DNA of 64,000 nt from Janthinobacterium sp. GW458P (GCF_002127585.1 NZ_NEGZ01000009.1:29614-93613); one strand, 5' to 3'; shown: positions 22,603 through 32,098, counted from the first letter of the stretch. A program made the numbers and translations. Notes: generated by a model from the sequence alone, not told the origin.

Positions 22603-23877
22603 TTACATTGCGCGTAGCAGCGCGATCAGCTGCGAGCTGCCAAACAGCAGCAGGCCGATGGCGCCGCCCACGATAGTGCCATTGATGCGGATGTATTGCA
22701 GATCCTTGCCGATCTGTAGTTCGATTTGGCGCGACATATCCTGTGGGTCCCAGTTCTTGACGGTGTCGCCGATGTGGCGCGTGAGGAACTGCGCAAAATC
22801 GGGGGCCATGGAGCGAGCCGCATCCTGCATCCGTTCATTGAGCGAGGCGCGCAACTGCGCGTTGTGCGCCAGCTCCCTGCCGATCCAGGCGCCCATGCCG
22901 GCGACTCGCGCATGCAGCACGGAGTCGCTGGATTCGAGATCGCGTTTCAGCCAGGAGCGCAATTGCTCCCACAGGCCGTACAGATACTGCGTCAGCAGCG
23001 TGTCATTCTGCAGCTGCGCGCGGATCGCTTCGCCCCGCGCGAGAAAGGCGGGATCGGTTTTCAGGCGCAAGACCAGCTGTTGCATGGCCTCGTCGACCTT
23101 GTGTCTGAGCTGGTGAGCGGGATCCTGGGCAATGCGGCGCAAGGTGGCGTCGAGGGCGCCGGCGATCAGTTCCGCGCCATGCTCCCCCAGCCATGATGTC
23201 GGCAGGACCTTTTCCTTGCGTGGATGTTCCGTTTTGAGCCAGCTGATGATGCTGTCGGCAATCAGCTCGCGACTGTGCGGTTCGCGCATCACCGTCACCA
23301 GCTTGTCGATGATATCGTCGAGCAGGGCCTGGTGGCGTCCGTCGGCCGTCAGCGCTTCCAGCAACGCTGCTGCCGATTGCGACAGGTCTACCTTGTCGAG
23401 CGCCGCGTCGAACGCCTTTTTCATGAAGGGCCGTATGCGCTCGTCGTCCGTCATGTCCAGAGCTGTACCCAGCAGCTTTGTCAGGTAGCTGCCCAGCAGG
23501 CTGGTATTGGCCGGTGCCGTCAGCCATTCACCTATCATCCTGGCCGGATCGTGCTTCTCGATCAGGGCCAGCAGCGATGCCGTATCGAGGAACTTGTCCC
23601 GGACGAAGGTGGCCAGATTGACGGCAATCCTGTCTTTTTCCCTGGGGATGATGTTCGTATGGCGTGAAATGAAGGGGATGGGAATTTTGCGGAACAGGGC
23701 GGTGACGGCGAACCAGTCGGCCAGCGCGCCGACCATGGCCGCCTCCGACACCGCTTTCAATGCATCGACCAACAGGCTGCGCGGCAGGCAGGCCGTGACG
23801 ACAAACAGGACGCTGGCGGCCAGCAGGAAGGACAGTGCCAGGCGCTTGCTGCGCCGTAGTTCGACGGCCTTGTCCAT
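22603..23877 (-). CDS. DUF445 family membrane protein (YjiN-like)
   Basis: 424 residues. A hydrophobic N-terminal segment (about 13-32), the conserved VGALADWFAVTALFR motif, a long helical region (about 60-395) and a C-terminal membrane segment (GGAIGLLLFGSSQLIALL) define DUF445/YjiN proteins. Their molecular role is not established. The ATG at 23877 lies 5 bp after the stop of the upstream UraD-allantoate gene, so the two are likely co-transcribed; longer in-frame extension upstream is an artefact of the overlapping gene. Confidence 0.88.
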   Translation of the reverse strand: MDKAVELRRSKRLALSFLLAASVLFVVTACLPRSLLVDALKAVSEAAMVGALADWFAVTALFRKIPIPFISRHTNIIPREKDRIAVNLATFVRDKFLDTASLLALIEKHDPARMIGEWLTAPANTSLLGSYLTKLLGTALDMTDDERIRPFMKKAFDAALDKVDLSQSAAALLEALTADGRHQALLDDIIDKLVTVMREPHSRELIADSIISWLKTEHPRKEKVLPTSWLGEHGAELIAGALDATLRRIAQDPAHQLRHKVDEAMQQLVLRLKTDPAFLARGEAIRAQLQNDTLLTQYLYGLWEQLRSWLKRDLESSDSVLHARVAGMGAWIGRELAHNAQLRASLNERMQDAARSMAPDFAQFLTRHIGDTVKNWDPQDMSRQIELQIGKDLQYIRINGTIVGGAIGLLLFGSSQLIALLRAM

Positions 23878-23882
23878 GGCGC

Positions 23883-25646
23883 TCAAGCCAGCGCGGGCTT
23901 GGCTTGGAAGTTGCGCAGGAACGCCAGCAGCGCCTGCGCCGCGATATCGGCGTCGTCGGCCGTCATGGTTTCCAGCGGGTTGTGGCTGATACCGCCATTG
24001 CCGCAGCGGGTAAACAGCATCGCCACGTCGGTGATGGCGGCCATGGCCATGGCGTCGTGGCCGGCGCCCGACAGCAGCGCATACGGTGCGATGCCGACGG
24101 ATTCCACGGCTTGCGCCAGCTGCGCCATCAACCATGGCGCGCATGGCGCCGCGCGCGCCGACAGCAGCAGTTCCAGCTGGTAGTCGATCTGGCGCCGCGC
24201 GCAGACGGCGGCGATGCCATCGAGAATATCGTCGACGGCAGCCTGGCGTACCGCATCGCTGGCCGCGCGGATGTCGAGCGACAGCGTGCAGGCACCGGCG
24301 ATCACGTTGACGGAGCCGTTGGGCACGTTCAGTTGGCCCACTGTGCCTACCAGTGCCTCGCCCTGGCTGCAACGCTGCTCCACCAGAAGGATGATTTCGG
24401 CCGCCGCGCTGGCCGCATCCTTGCGCATGCTCATGGGCGTGGTGCCCGCATGGCTGGCCACGCCACGAAGATTGACCAGGTAGCGCGAGCTGCCGGCGAT
24501 CGCCGTGACGATGCCCAGCGGCAGGTCGCGCTCCAGCAGCACCGGGCCCTGTTCGATATGCACCTCCACATAGCCAAGCAAGTCGCTGGCATCGCGCGCG
24601 ATGGCGCTGATGGCCGCCGCTTCGTGGCCGGCAGCGGCCAGCGCCTCGCGCATGCTCACGCCGTCCGCATCACGCTGTTCCAGCAGCGACAGGTCGAACT
24701 TGCCCGTGACGGCCGTGCTGCCGAGGAAGGTGCTCTTGAAGCGCACGCCTTCCTCCTCGGCGAAGCCGACGACCTCGAAATGAAACGGCAGCTTTTCGCC
24801 CCGTTCGTGCAGGTGGCGCACGACGGCGATCGGCAGCACGATGCCCAGGCGGCCATCGTACTTGCCGCCGTTGCGCACGGTGTCGTAGTGCGATCCCGTC
24901 ATCAGGGTTTTGGCGCCGGAATTGTCGGACAGATAGCGGCCGACGACATTGCCGACGGCGTCGATCTCCACCTGCATGCCTGCGTCCCGCATCCAGTCGG
25001 CAAGCTGCGCCGCCGTTTTGCGGTGCGCCGGCGTCAGGTAGGCGCAGGTCAGGTTGTAATCGCTGTCGCTCCAGCCGGCCAGGGTTTCCGCCTGCTGCAT
25101 GATGGCTGGGCCAAACTCCAGGCGTACGTCGAACAGCTCGTTCAGGCGCAGTTCGGCGATGCGCTTGATTTGCCGCAGCGACTCGGCCAGTTCGTCGGCG
25201 CGCCGGTTCTTCAGGCGCCGCGCAAACGTGGCGATGATGTCCTGCCGCGTCAAGCCTTCACCGGTCGGCCCTTTGACGGCCAGGATGAAGGGAAAGCCGA
25301 ACTTGGCGTTGTATTCGCTGTTGAGGTGTTGCAGGGTGGCAAATTCCTCGGGGCTGCACAGGTTCAGGCCGGACTTGGCCTGTTCGCGCGTCGATTCCGC
25401 CGTCAGCTGGCCTGCGATGGCGGCCTTGCCGGCCAGTTCAGGGTGGGCGCGGATCAGGCCCAGCTGCTCTTCGGGCGAGGCTTGCGCCAGCACGCGCTGC
25501 AGCGCCGTCTTGAGGGCCGTCAGGCTGGCAAACGGCCGGGCGGCAGCCGCGCGCAGGGGTATCCAGGGCGAGTGTTCGTAGATGCCATGCAAGTGCGCGA
25601 TAAAATCGGCCTGGCTGCCGGCGTTCAGGTCTGAAAGGGTGGTCAT
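23883..25646 (-). CDS. OHCU decarboxylase-allantoate amidohydrolase fusion
   Basis: 587 residues joining two purine-catabolic enzymes. Residues 1-170 match UraD (2-oxo-4-hydroxy-4-carboxy-5-ureidoimidazoline decarboxylase): catalytic His in RAHPELAGK (H68), then REQAKSGL and YNAKFGFPFILAVKG. Residues about 178-587 form an M20 allantoate amidohydrolase: TGSHYDTVRNGGKYDG, FAEEEGVRF, VEVHIEQGP, SGAGHDAMA. They would act two steps apart in urate breakdown, with allantoinase between. Start at ATG 25646; earlier in-frame codons lack a site. The puuD gene for urate oxidation lies nearby on the other strand. Confidence 0.93.
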   Translation of the reverse strand: MTTLSDLNAGSQADFIAHLHGIYEHSPWIPLRAAAARPFASLTALKTALQRVLAQASPEEQLGLIRAHPELAGKAAIAGQLTAESTREQAKSGLNLCSPEEFATLQHLNSEYNAKFGFPFILAVKGPTGEGLTRQDIIATFARRLKNRRADELAESLRQIKRIAELRLNELFDVRLEFGPAIMQQAETLAGWSDSDYNLTCAYLTPAHRKTAAQLADWMRDAGMQVEIDAVGNVVGRYLSDNSGAKTLMTGSHYDTVRNGGKYDGRLGIVLPIAVVRHLHERGEKLPFHFEVVGFAEEEGVRFKSTFLGSTAVTGKFDLSLLEQRDADGVSMREALAAAGHEAAAISAIARDASDLLGYVEVHIEQGPVLLERDLPLGIVTAIAGSSRYLVNLRGVASHAGTTPMSMRKDAASAAAEIILLVEQRCSQGEALVGTVGQLNVPNGSVNVIAGACTLSLDIRAASDAVRQAAVDDILDGIAAVCARRQIDYQLELLLSARAAPCAPWLMAQLAQAVESVGIAPYALLSGAGHDAMAMAAITDVAMLFTRCGNGGISHNPLETMTADDADIAAQALLAFLRNFQAKPALA

Positions 25647-25719
25647 GGTTTTCCGATCATGCAAGCGGTGATGATAGCGCCCTGTTCCGGCATCCATTAT
25701 ATGCGCGCGCTGATAGCGG

Positions 25720-26658
25720 CTATCGCTGCACCAGCGCCTTGGCGGCCGCGCTGACCTGGTCGCGCAGCCATTTGTGTTCGGGCGCCTGGTGCACGCGCTG
25801 GTGCCACAGCTGGTAAAAACGCATTGGCGGGAATTTCAGGGGGACGGTGTACGTTTTCAGCGGCAGGGTCTTTTCATAGAAGCGCATGAATTGCCGCCCC
25901 GTCGTCAGTACCAGGTCCGTCTGCGTCAGCATGTAGGGAATCAGGCCGAAATACGCCGATTCCACCACCACGTTGCGCTGCAGGTTCTGCCGCTCGAGGA
26001 AGGAGTCGATCACGCCGTGGTAGCCGGGCATCATCTGCGACGGCGCCACATGGGGCAGGCTCAGATAATCGTCGAGGGTCATGGCATCGCTGGCCGTGCG
26101 GCGGGCATAGGCGTTTTCCGCATGCATGGCGCAGATGATGGGGTCTTCGAACAGCTTCGAGATGTGCAGATGGGCGGGCGGCTCGTCCCAGTTGGCGATC
26201 ACCAGGTCCAGGCCGCCGTCGGAGAGCTGGCGGATATGGTCGATGCCCGGCCCCAGGCTATGCAGCACGACGCGGCTTTTCGGCGAACCGCGGCGCAGCA
26301 AGGCCACGACGTTGGGCAGGAACTGGCTGTCCAGGTAATCGGGCGCGGCGATATGGAAGGTGCGCGCTTCTTCCTGCGCCACGAACGGCGTCTTCTTGAC
26401 GAACAGGCTTTCCGTCTGGTCGAGGATGCGCTTGGCCGGATTGAGCAGGCTTTCGCCGTGCTGGGTCGGCACCATGCCGCGCGCGCCGCGCACCAGCAGC
26501 GGGTCGCCCGTCAATTCGCGCAGCTTGCGCAGGGAGGCGGAAATCGACGGCTGCGGCTGATTGAGTTTGAGCGCCACGCGCGAGACATTCTTTTCCACCA
26601 GCAGCAGGTAAAGGATGCGGATCAGGTGCAGGTCGAGGTGTTGCGGCAGGCTGGACAT
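25720..26658 (-). CDS. LysR family transcriptional regulator
   Basis: 312 residues: N-terminal winged helix-turn-helix (about 9-66, with VEKNVSRVALKLNQPQPSIS) and a LysR effector-binding domain. Divergent from puuD across a 131-bp AT-rich gap containing an ATTTGA-N5-TCAAAT palindrome. By context it probably controls puuD and possibly the UraD-allantoate gene just downstream on its own strand; the effector is unknown. Start ATG at 26658 has only a weak ribosome site. Confidence 0.88.
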   Translation of the reverse strand: MSSLPQHLDLHLIRILYLLLVEKNVSRVALKLNQPQPSISASLRKLRELTGDPLLVRGARGMVPTQHGESLLNPAKRILDQTESLFVKKTPFVAQEEARTFHIAAPDYLDSQFLPNVVALLRRGSPKSRVVLHSLGPGIDHIRQLSDGGLDLVIANWDEPPAHLHISKLFEDPIICAMHAENAYARRTASDAMTLDDYLSLPHVAPSQMMPGYHGVIDSFLERQNLQRNVVVESAYFGLIPYMLTQTDLVLTTGRQFMRFYEKTLPLKTYTVPLKFPPMRFYQLWHQRVHQAPEHKWLRDQVSAAAKALVQR

Positions 26659-26683
26659 GTGGCGGCGGCTTTGTTGTATATCA

Positions 26684-26700
26684 ATTTGAATATGTCAAAT
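26684..26700. promoter_or_regulatory. Palindromic LysR-type operator candidate
   Basis: ATTTGA-N5-TCAAAT in the LysR/puuD divergent intergenic region, 26 bp from the regulator start, overlapping a second, offset inverted repeat GTATAT (26676-26681) / ATATAC (26699-26704). LysR proteins usually bind such interrupted palindromes between themselves and their target. Binding not shown. Confidence 0.5.
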
Positions 26701-26789
26701 ATACGATAGTTTTCATGTGGCGGGCGGCAAATCCGTTTATCTTGTGTAGATTGGCATGAATATTGGTTCAGTCTGACTCAAGGAAATGT

Positions 26790-28022
26790 ATGGAAGTCTT
26801 CGCTTACCTGATCCCGTATGGCCTTGAATGGCTGAACCTGATCGTCCGCTGGTTGCACGTCATCACGGGCATCGCCTGGATCGGCGCTTCCTTTTATTTC
26901 GTCTGGCTCGACAATTCCATACGTCCGCCCGCACCCGGCTCCGAGCTGGCGAAGAAAGGCGTCTCGGGCGAACTGTGGGCCGTGCATGGCGGCGGCTTCT
27001 ACAATCCGCAGAAATACCTGGTGGCGCCTGCCGAACTGCCGAAAGAGTTGCACTGGTTCAAGTGGGAAGCGTATTCCACCTGGCTGTCCGGTTTTGCGCT
27101 GCTGACCATCGCCTACTATTTCAATGCGCAGGCCATGATGATCGACAAGGCCGTGGCCGATATCAGCAGCGGCCAGGCCGTCGGCATCGGCATCGCCACC
27201 CTCGTCATCGGCTGGACCGTGTACGACCTGCTGTGCCGCTCGAAGCTGGCGCAATATGAACTGTGGTTCGGCGTGACGGTGTTTGCGCTGATCGTCGGCG
27301 CCGCGTACGTGCTCACGCATTTGCTCAGCGGGCGCGCCGCCTACATCCACGTGGGCGCCATGATAGGCACCATCATGGTGGCCAATGTGCTGATGCTGAT
27401 CATTCCCGGCCAGCGCAAGATGGTCGAAGCCATGGCCGCCGGCAAGCTGCCCGATCCCGAACATGGCCTGAAAGCCAAGCAGCGCAGCGTGCATAACAAT
27501 TATTTTACGTTGCCCGTGCTGTTCATCATGATCAGCAACCACTACGCGATGACCTACCGCAACGACCATGCCTGGCTGGTGCTGGCGCTGATCATGGCAG
27601 CCGGCGTCTTCATCCGCCACTTCTTCAACCTGCGTCACAAGGGCCGTGTCGAGTGGCGCTATCCGGCCCTCGGCGTGGCCCTGCTGGTGGGCGTGGCCGT
27701 GGCCATCGCGCCCAAGGCACCCGTGGTCGCGGCGACCGCGCCGGCGGTGGACCCGGCAGCGCAATTCGTGGCCGTGCATGCCATCATCGCCCAGCGCTGC
27801 GCCACCTGCCATTCGGCACAGCCAACGCAAGCGGGTTTCGCCACGGCGCCGGCCGGCATGATGCTGGATAATGAAACGGAGATTCGCCAGCACGCGGCGC
27901 AAATCTACAAGCAGGCCATCGAATTGAAGGCCATGCCGATCGGGAACCTGACGAATATGACCGACGCCGAGCGCAGTGAACTGGGCGCCTGGCTGCAACA
28001 GACCATGCAAGGAGAGAAATGA
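26790..28022 (+). CDS. puuD: Membrane urate oxidase/hydroxylase PuuD with cytochrome c tail
   Basis: 410 residues. Residues about 15-310 hold eight or so membrane helices with conserved His, Trp and Glu (WLHVITGIAWIGASFYFVW, HWFKWEAY, HVGAMIGTIMVANV, NNYFTLPVLFIMISNHY). Residues 320-410 form a periplasmic-type cytochrome c domain with CATCH (C337, C340, H341). This is the PuuD architecture: oxidation of urate to 5-hydroxyisourate with electrons passed to the respiratory chain, in place of the soluble oxygen-dependent enzyme. Start at 26790 (AAGGA upstream). The stop overlaps the next start by 4 bp. Confidence 0.95.
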   Translation: MEVFAYLIPYGLEWLNLIVRWLHVITGIAWIGASFYFVWLDNSIRPPAPGSELAKKGVSGELWAVHGGGFYNPQKYLVAPAELPKELHWFKWEAYSTWLSGFALLTIAYYFNAQAMMIDKAVADISSGQAVGIGIATLVIGWTVYDLLCRSKLAQYELWFGVTVFALIVGAAYVLTHLLSGRAAYIHVGAMIGTIMVANVLMLIIPGQRKMVEAMAAGKLPDPEHGLKAKQRSVHNNYFTLPVLFIMISNHYAMTYRNDHAWLVLALIMAAGVFIRHFFNLRHKGRVEWRYPALGVALLVGVAVAIAPKAPVVAATAPAVDPAAQFVAVHAIIAQRCATCHSAQPTQAGFATAPAGMMLDNETEIRQHAAQIYKQAIELKAMPIGNLTNMTDAERSELGAWLQQTMQGEK

Positions 28023-29251
28023 CTACGCAAGCGGAAAAAATCACGGCCTGGATCGATGACCACTTCGATGAGGAGGTCGCCTTTTTACAGCAGGTGGTGC
28101 AGCAGCCGACGGATACGCCGCCCGGCAACAACGCGCCCCATGCGGAGCTGGTCGCGCAACTGCTGCAGGCGTATGGCTGGAACGCCGAACAGCATGCCGT
28201 GCCAGCGGACCAGGTCGAAGCGTACGGCATGCAGAGCATCACCAACCTGATCGTGCGCCGGCCGTATGCGGCAGGCGGACCGACGGTGGCCCTGAATGCG
28301 CATGGCGACGTGGTGCCGCCCGGCGACAACTGGACGTATCCGCCATACGGCGGCCAGATCGACGGCGGCTATATCTACGGCCGCGCGACGGCCGTGTCGA
28401 AAGGCGATTTCGCCACCTATGTGTTTGCCGCGCGCGCCCTCGAAGCGCTGGGCATACCCCTGAAGGGGCAGCTGGAACTGCATTTTACCTACGACGAGGA
28501 ATTCGGCGGCTTGCTGGGGCCGGGCTGGCTGCTGGAACAGCAGCTGACGAAGCCCGATTTCGTCATCGCCGCCGGTTTCAGCTACGGCATCGTCACGGCG
28601 CACAACGCCTGCCTGCAGCTGGAGATCACCGTGCACGGCAAGGCGGGACATGGCTCCATGCCGGAAACGGGCCACGATGCGCTGCAGGCGGCCAACAAGA
28701 TCCTTAACGCCATTTACGGCCAGTTGCCGGAACTGAAGAAGATCAAATCGAAAGTTGCCGGCATCGACTCGCCCACCATGCTGGTGGGCCGCATCGACGG
28801 CGGCACGAATACGAATGTGGTGCCGGGCAAGGTCGTCATGAAGATGGACCGCCGCATGATCCCGGAGGAAGATCCGGTGGCGGTGGAAGCGCAGGTACGC
28901 GCGCTGATCGAAGACGCCGTGCGGGGCGAGCCCGGCATCCGCATCGAGATCCGCCGCCTGCTGCTGTCGCATGCGCTGCGGCCCTTGCCCGGTTCCGAGC
29001 AGCTGGTCGGCAGCCTGCAAAAGAATGCGCAAGCCATCCTCGGCGAGACGATACCCGCCGTCGGCACGCCCCTGTATGCCGATGCGCGCCTGTATGGCGA
29101 GCGGGGCATCCCCGCCGTGCTGTATGGCGCCGGCCCGCGCACGGTGCCCGAGTCGAACGCGAAGAAGGCCGACGAGCGCCTGGCGCTCGATGATTTGCGC
29201 AAGGCCAGCAAGATCGTCGCCCTGACCCTGCTCGACTTCCTGGCCGGCTGA
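28019..29251 (+). CDS. M20 family metallopeptidase/deacylase
   Basis: 410 residues of the ArgE/DapE-like M20 group. VALNAHGDVVPPG (metal His, Asp), GRATAVSKGD, TYDEEFGG (catalytic Glu pair), the dimerisation-domain HGKAGHGSMP and the late YADARLYGERGIPAVLYGAGP are recognisable. Overlaps puuD by ATGA, with GGAGAG as ribosome site, so it is co-translated with the urate oxidase. The substrate is unknown. A role in urate-derived ureide breakdown is possible by context, but the sequence is not of the allantoate or carbamoyl hydrolase subgroup. Confidence 0.88.
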   Translation: MTTQAEKITAWIDDHFDEEVAFLQQVVQQPTDTPPGNNAPHAELVAQLLQAYGWNAEQHAVPADQVEAYGMQSITNLIVRRPYAAGGPTVALNAHGDVVPPGDNWTYPPYGGQIDGGYIYGRATAVSKGDFATYVFAARALEALGIPLKGQLELHFTYDEEFGGLLGPGWLLEQQLTKPDFVIAAGFSYGIVTAHNACLQLEITVHGKAGHGSMPETGHDALQAANKILNAIYGQLPELKKIKSKVAGIDSPTMLVGRIDGGTNTNVVPGKVVMKMDRRMIPEEDPVAVEAQVRALIEDAVRGEPGIRIEIRRLLLSHALRPLPGSEQLVGSLQKNAQAILGETIPAVGTPLYADARLYGERGIPAVLYGAGPRTVPESNAKKADERLALDDLRKASKIVALTLLDFLAG

Positions 29252-29315
29252 CAGGGCGGCGACCATGCCGCTGGCATCCGGTAAGATGCATGCCTGGGAA
29301 ATCGGGGGAGGCAGC

Positions 29316-30677
29316 ATGGATGTGACTGGCAAGAAGACGATAAGGGAACTGGCGGCCGACCTGGCCGCCAACCGCATCACCAGCGTGGCATTGACGCAGC
29401 AGATGCTGGCGCGCGCCGAGGCGCACCGGGCGCAGGGCGGTTTTGCCTATGTCAGCCTCGATGGCGAACAGGCGCTGATGGAAGCGCGGGCCAGCGATGC
29501 GGCGCGCGCCGCCGGCATCGTTGCCTCGCCCTTGGCCGGCATCCCCATTTCGATCAAGGACCTGTTCGACGTCAAGGGGCAAACCAGCAGCGCCGCCTCG
29601 CTGGCGCTGGCCGGCGCGCCGCCCGCCGTGGCCGATGCGCTTGCCGTGGCGCGCCTGCGCGCGGCCGGCGCCATCCTGCTGGGGCGCACCAACATGAGCG
29701 AATTTGCATTTTCCGGCCTGGGCTTGAATCCCCATTACGGCACGCCGCGCAATCCGCACGACGGCGCGCGCGTGGCGGGCGGCTCCACCTCGGGCGGGGC
29801 CGTCACGGTGGCGTTGGACATGGCGGCGGGCGCGCTGGGCACGGATACGGGCGGCTCGATCCGCATCCCGTCCGCCTTTTGCGGCCTGACCGGCTTCAAG
29901 CCGACGGCAGCTTGCGTGTCGCTGGCCGGCACGGTACCCTTGTCGCGCTCCCTCGACTCGGCCGGGCCCATCGCACACAGTGTCGATTGCTGCGCCATTT
30001 TGTACGCAGCGCTGTCGGGCCATGACATCGGCGCGCAGGCGCCGGCATTGAAAGGCCTGCGCTTCGGCTTTACCCTGGACTACGTCGGTACGCACGTGGA
30101 GCCGCAGGTGCAGCAGGCTTTCGACGCCGCGCTGGACAAGCTGCGGCAAGCCGGCGCCCTGGTGGAACGGTTTGACTTTCCCGAATTGCTGGAGCTGCCG
30201 ACGATCAATGGCGGCGGCGGCCTGGTGGCGGCGGAAGCCTGGCACTGGCACAGGGCGTTACTGGAAGAGAAGGGCGCACAGTACGACCAGCGCGTGGCGG
30301 CGCGTATCCGCCGCGGCCAGCAGCAGGGCGCGGCGGACTACATCGACGTGCTCGATGCGCGCGCACGCCTGATCGCCATCGCGAAACAGCGCCTGGCGCC
30401 GTTCGACGCCTGGCTGATGCCCAGCGTGGCCATTCTGGCGCCGCAGCTCGCGCCGCTGGAAGCGGACGACGCCACCTTCTTTGCCACGAACGGCCTGGTG
30501 CTGCGCAACGCCAGCGTGATCAACTTCCTCGACGGCTGCGCGCTGTCGCTGCCTTGCCATGCCGACGGCGAGCTGCCCGTGGGCCTGGGCATCTGCGGCC
30601 TGGCCGGCGCCGACGATACAGTGTTGCAGATCGGCCGCGCCGTGGAGGCGTTGTTGCGGGCGAGTGGAAAAGAATAG
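29316..30677 (+). CDS. Amidase signature family amidohydrolase
   Basis: 453 residues with the Ser-cisSer-Lys triad of the amidase signature family: catalytic Lys in ISIKDLFDVKG, and the Ser pair in VAGGSTSGGAV and DTGGSIRIP, followed by FCGLTGFKPT. Cytosolic, no signal peptide. Third gene of the puuD set, 64 bp after the M20 gene. It may release ammonia from an amide or ureide (inference); GatA-like and indoleacetamide hydrolase-like functions are not excluded. Start chosen at ATG 29316, behind GGGAGG. Confidence 0.88.
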   Translation: MDVTGKKTIRELAADLAANRITSVALTQQMLARAEAHRAQGGFAYVSLDGEQALMEARASDAARAAGIVASPLAGIPISIKDLFDVKGQTSSAASLALAGAPPAVADALAVARLRAAGAILLGRTNMSEFAFSGLGLNPHYGTPRNPHDGARVAGGSTSGGAVTVALDMAAGALGTDTGGSIRIPSAFCGLTGFKPTAACVSLAGTVPLSRSLDSAGPIAHSVDCCAILYAALSGHDIGAQAPALKGLRFGFTLDYVGTHVEPQVQQAFDAALDKLRQAGALVERFDFPELLELPTINGGGGLVAAEAWHWHRALLEEKGAQYDQRVAARIRRGQQQGAADYIDVLDARARLIAIAKQRLAPFDAWLMPSVAILAPQLAPLEADDATFFATNGLVLRNASVINFLDGCALSLPCHADGELPVGLGICGLAGADDTVLQIGRAVEALLRASGKE

Positions 30678-30766
30678 TGCCGTAGTGCAGGAAAATGCCA
30701 ATTCTGTCATGATGGCTGGCATTGACATGGGATAGTCGCGCTGCGGGCGCCGGCAAACTTCACACT

Positions 30767-32098
30767 GTGCACCGATACGACCTGATTAGCTGTCATGACT
30801 GCGGCGTGCTGTACCGCAAACGTGCGTTGCGTCCGCGCGAAAAGGCGCGCTGCTTCCGTTGCCGCTCGGTGCTGTATCGCGGCGCCCACGCGCGCGGCGC
30901 ATCGGCCGAATTGAGCAAGGTGGTGGCGCTGACCCTCGGCGCCGCGTTCGTCTTCCTGATTGCCCAGTTTTTCTCCATCGTCGAACTCGACGTCAATGGC
31001 CTGACCTCCAGTGCTACCTTGCTCGGTTCCATCCGCGTGCTGTGGTCCGAGCAGATGCACATCGTGGCGACGATGGTCTTCCTGTTTACCATCCTCTTTC
31101 CCGCCATCGAACTCGGCTCGCTGCTGTATGTGGCGCTGGGCTTGCGCGGCGGCGTGAAGGTACCCGGCTTTCACCGCGTGCTGCGCGCCGTGCAGACGGC
31201 GCGCGAGTGGGGCATGACGGAGGTGCTGATGATCGGCATCCTGATCACGGTTGTCAAGATGACCAGCCTGGCCACGGTGGTGCCGCAACCAGGCCTGTTT
31301 GCGTTTGGTGCGCTGACCCTGTTGCTGGCCATCGTCGTCTCCTTCGACCCCAAGGCCCTGTGGAACCTGGGCGACGAGCTGACGCGCCAGGCGCTGCCCG
31401 GCATCCGCTACAAGGCTTTCTCGCCCGGTGAGAAGGTGGTGCCCTGCCATGCCTGCGGTCTGGTGGCGCCGCCTGTGGGCAAGGGCAGGCACCTGGCCTG
31501 CGTGCGCTGCGGCACGGCCCTGCACGTGCGCAAGCCGGACAGCATCAACCGCACCTGGGCCTTGCTGATCGCCGCCATGATCCTCTACATTCCCGCCAAC
31601 CTGCTGCCCGTGATGGTCACGCAATCGCTGTTCGGCGCGCAGGACGACACCATCATGAGCGGCGTCGTGCTGTTCTGGACCAGCGGCTCGAAAGGTCTCG
31701 CCATCATCATTTTCATCGCCAGCGTGGTCGTGCCGATGCTCAAGCTGGGCGTGCTGGCGCTGCTGGCGTTCACGGCGCAGCGGCGTTCGCGCTGGCGGCC
31801 CCGCCAGCGCACCATTTTGTACCGCATGGTCGAATTCATCGGCCGCTGGTCCATGCTCGACATCTTTGTGGTCACCCTGACGGTGGCGCTGGTGCGCTTC
31901 AAGTCGCTGGCCGTGATCACGGCCGGCCCCGGCGCGCTGGCCTTTGGCGCCGTGGTGGTGCTGACCATGCTGGCGGCGATGCAGTTCGACCCGCGCCTGA
32001 TCTGGGACCCCGTCGACGGACAGGTGCCTGGCGAGGAAGAACCCGTGGTGGTGGCAAATACCGGAAACAATACAGTGATTGGAGAACAGCATGTCTGA
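30767..32098 (+). CDS. pqiA: PqiA-type integral membrane protein
   Basis: About 443 residues with two repeats of the PqiA domain. Each begins with a zinc-ribbon-like Cys cluster (CHDCGVLYRKR... CFRC; CHACGLVAPP... CVRC) followed by four membrane helices. In the family PqiA anchors the PqiBC trans-periplasmic lipid-transport apparatus in the inner membrane. The start is uncertain: I prefer GTG 30767, giving HRYDLISCHDCG near the N-terminus as in homologues; an in-frame TTG at 30722 is possible but is part of a TTGACA. The stop overlaps the pqiB start. Confidence 0.88.
   Translation: MHRYDLISCHDCGVLYRKRALRPREKARCFRCRSVLYRGAHARGASAELSKVVALTLGAAFVFLIAQFFSIVELDVNGLTSSATLLGSIRVLWSEQMHIVATMVFLFTILFPAIELGSLLYVALGLRGGVKVPGFHRVLRAVQTAREWGMTEVLMIGILITVVKMTSLATVVPQPGLFAFGALTLLLAIVVSFDPKALWNLGDELTRQALPGIRYKAFSPGEKVVPCHACGLVAPPVGKGRHLACVRCGTALHVRKPDSINRTWALLIAAMILYIPANLLPVMVTQSLFGAQDDTIMSGVVLFWTSGSKGLAIIIFIASVVVPMLKLGVLALLAFTAQRRSRWRPRQRTILYRMVEFIGRWSMLDIFVVTLTVALVRFKSLAVITAGPGALAFGAVVVLTMLAAMQFDPRLIWDPVDGQVPGEEEPVVVANTGNNTVIGEQHV

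Noticed and set aside
23878-24372. 165-codon N-terminal extension of the DUF445 gene
   Set aside because: It lies wholly within the allantoate amidohydrolase gene in another frame and has shadow-like composition.
30694-30723. AATGCCA-N16-TGGCATT as a terminator after the amidase gene
   Set aside because: The spacer is long, the stem is only 7 bp and no T-run follows; it may be an operator, but support is too thin to annotate.
30722-30766. N-terminal extension of pqiA from a TTG codon
   Set aside because: The TTG is part of a TTGACA hexamer, there is no ribosome site before it, and the family starts close to the first Cys cluster. Kept only as an alternative.
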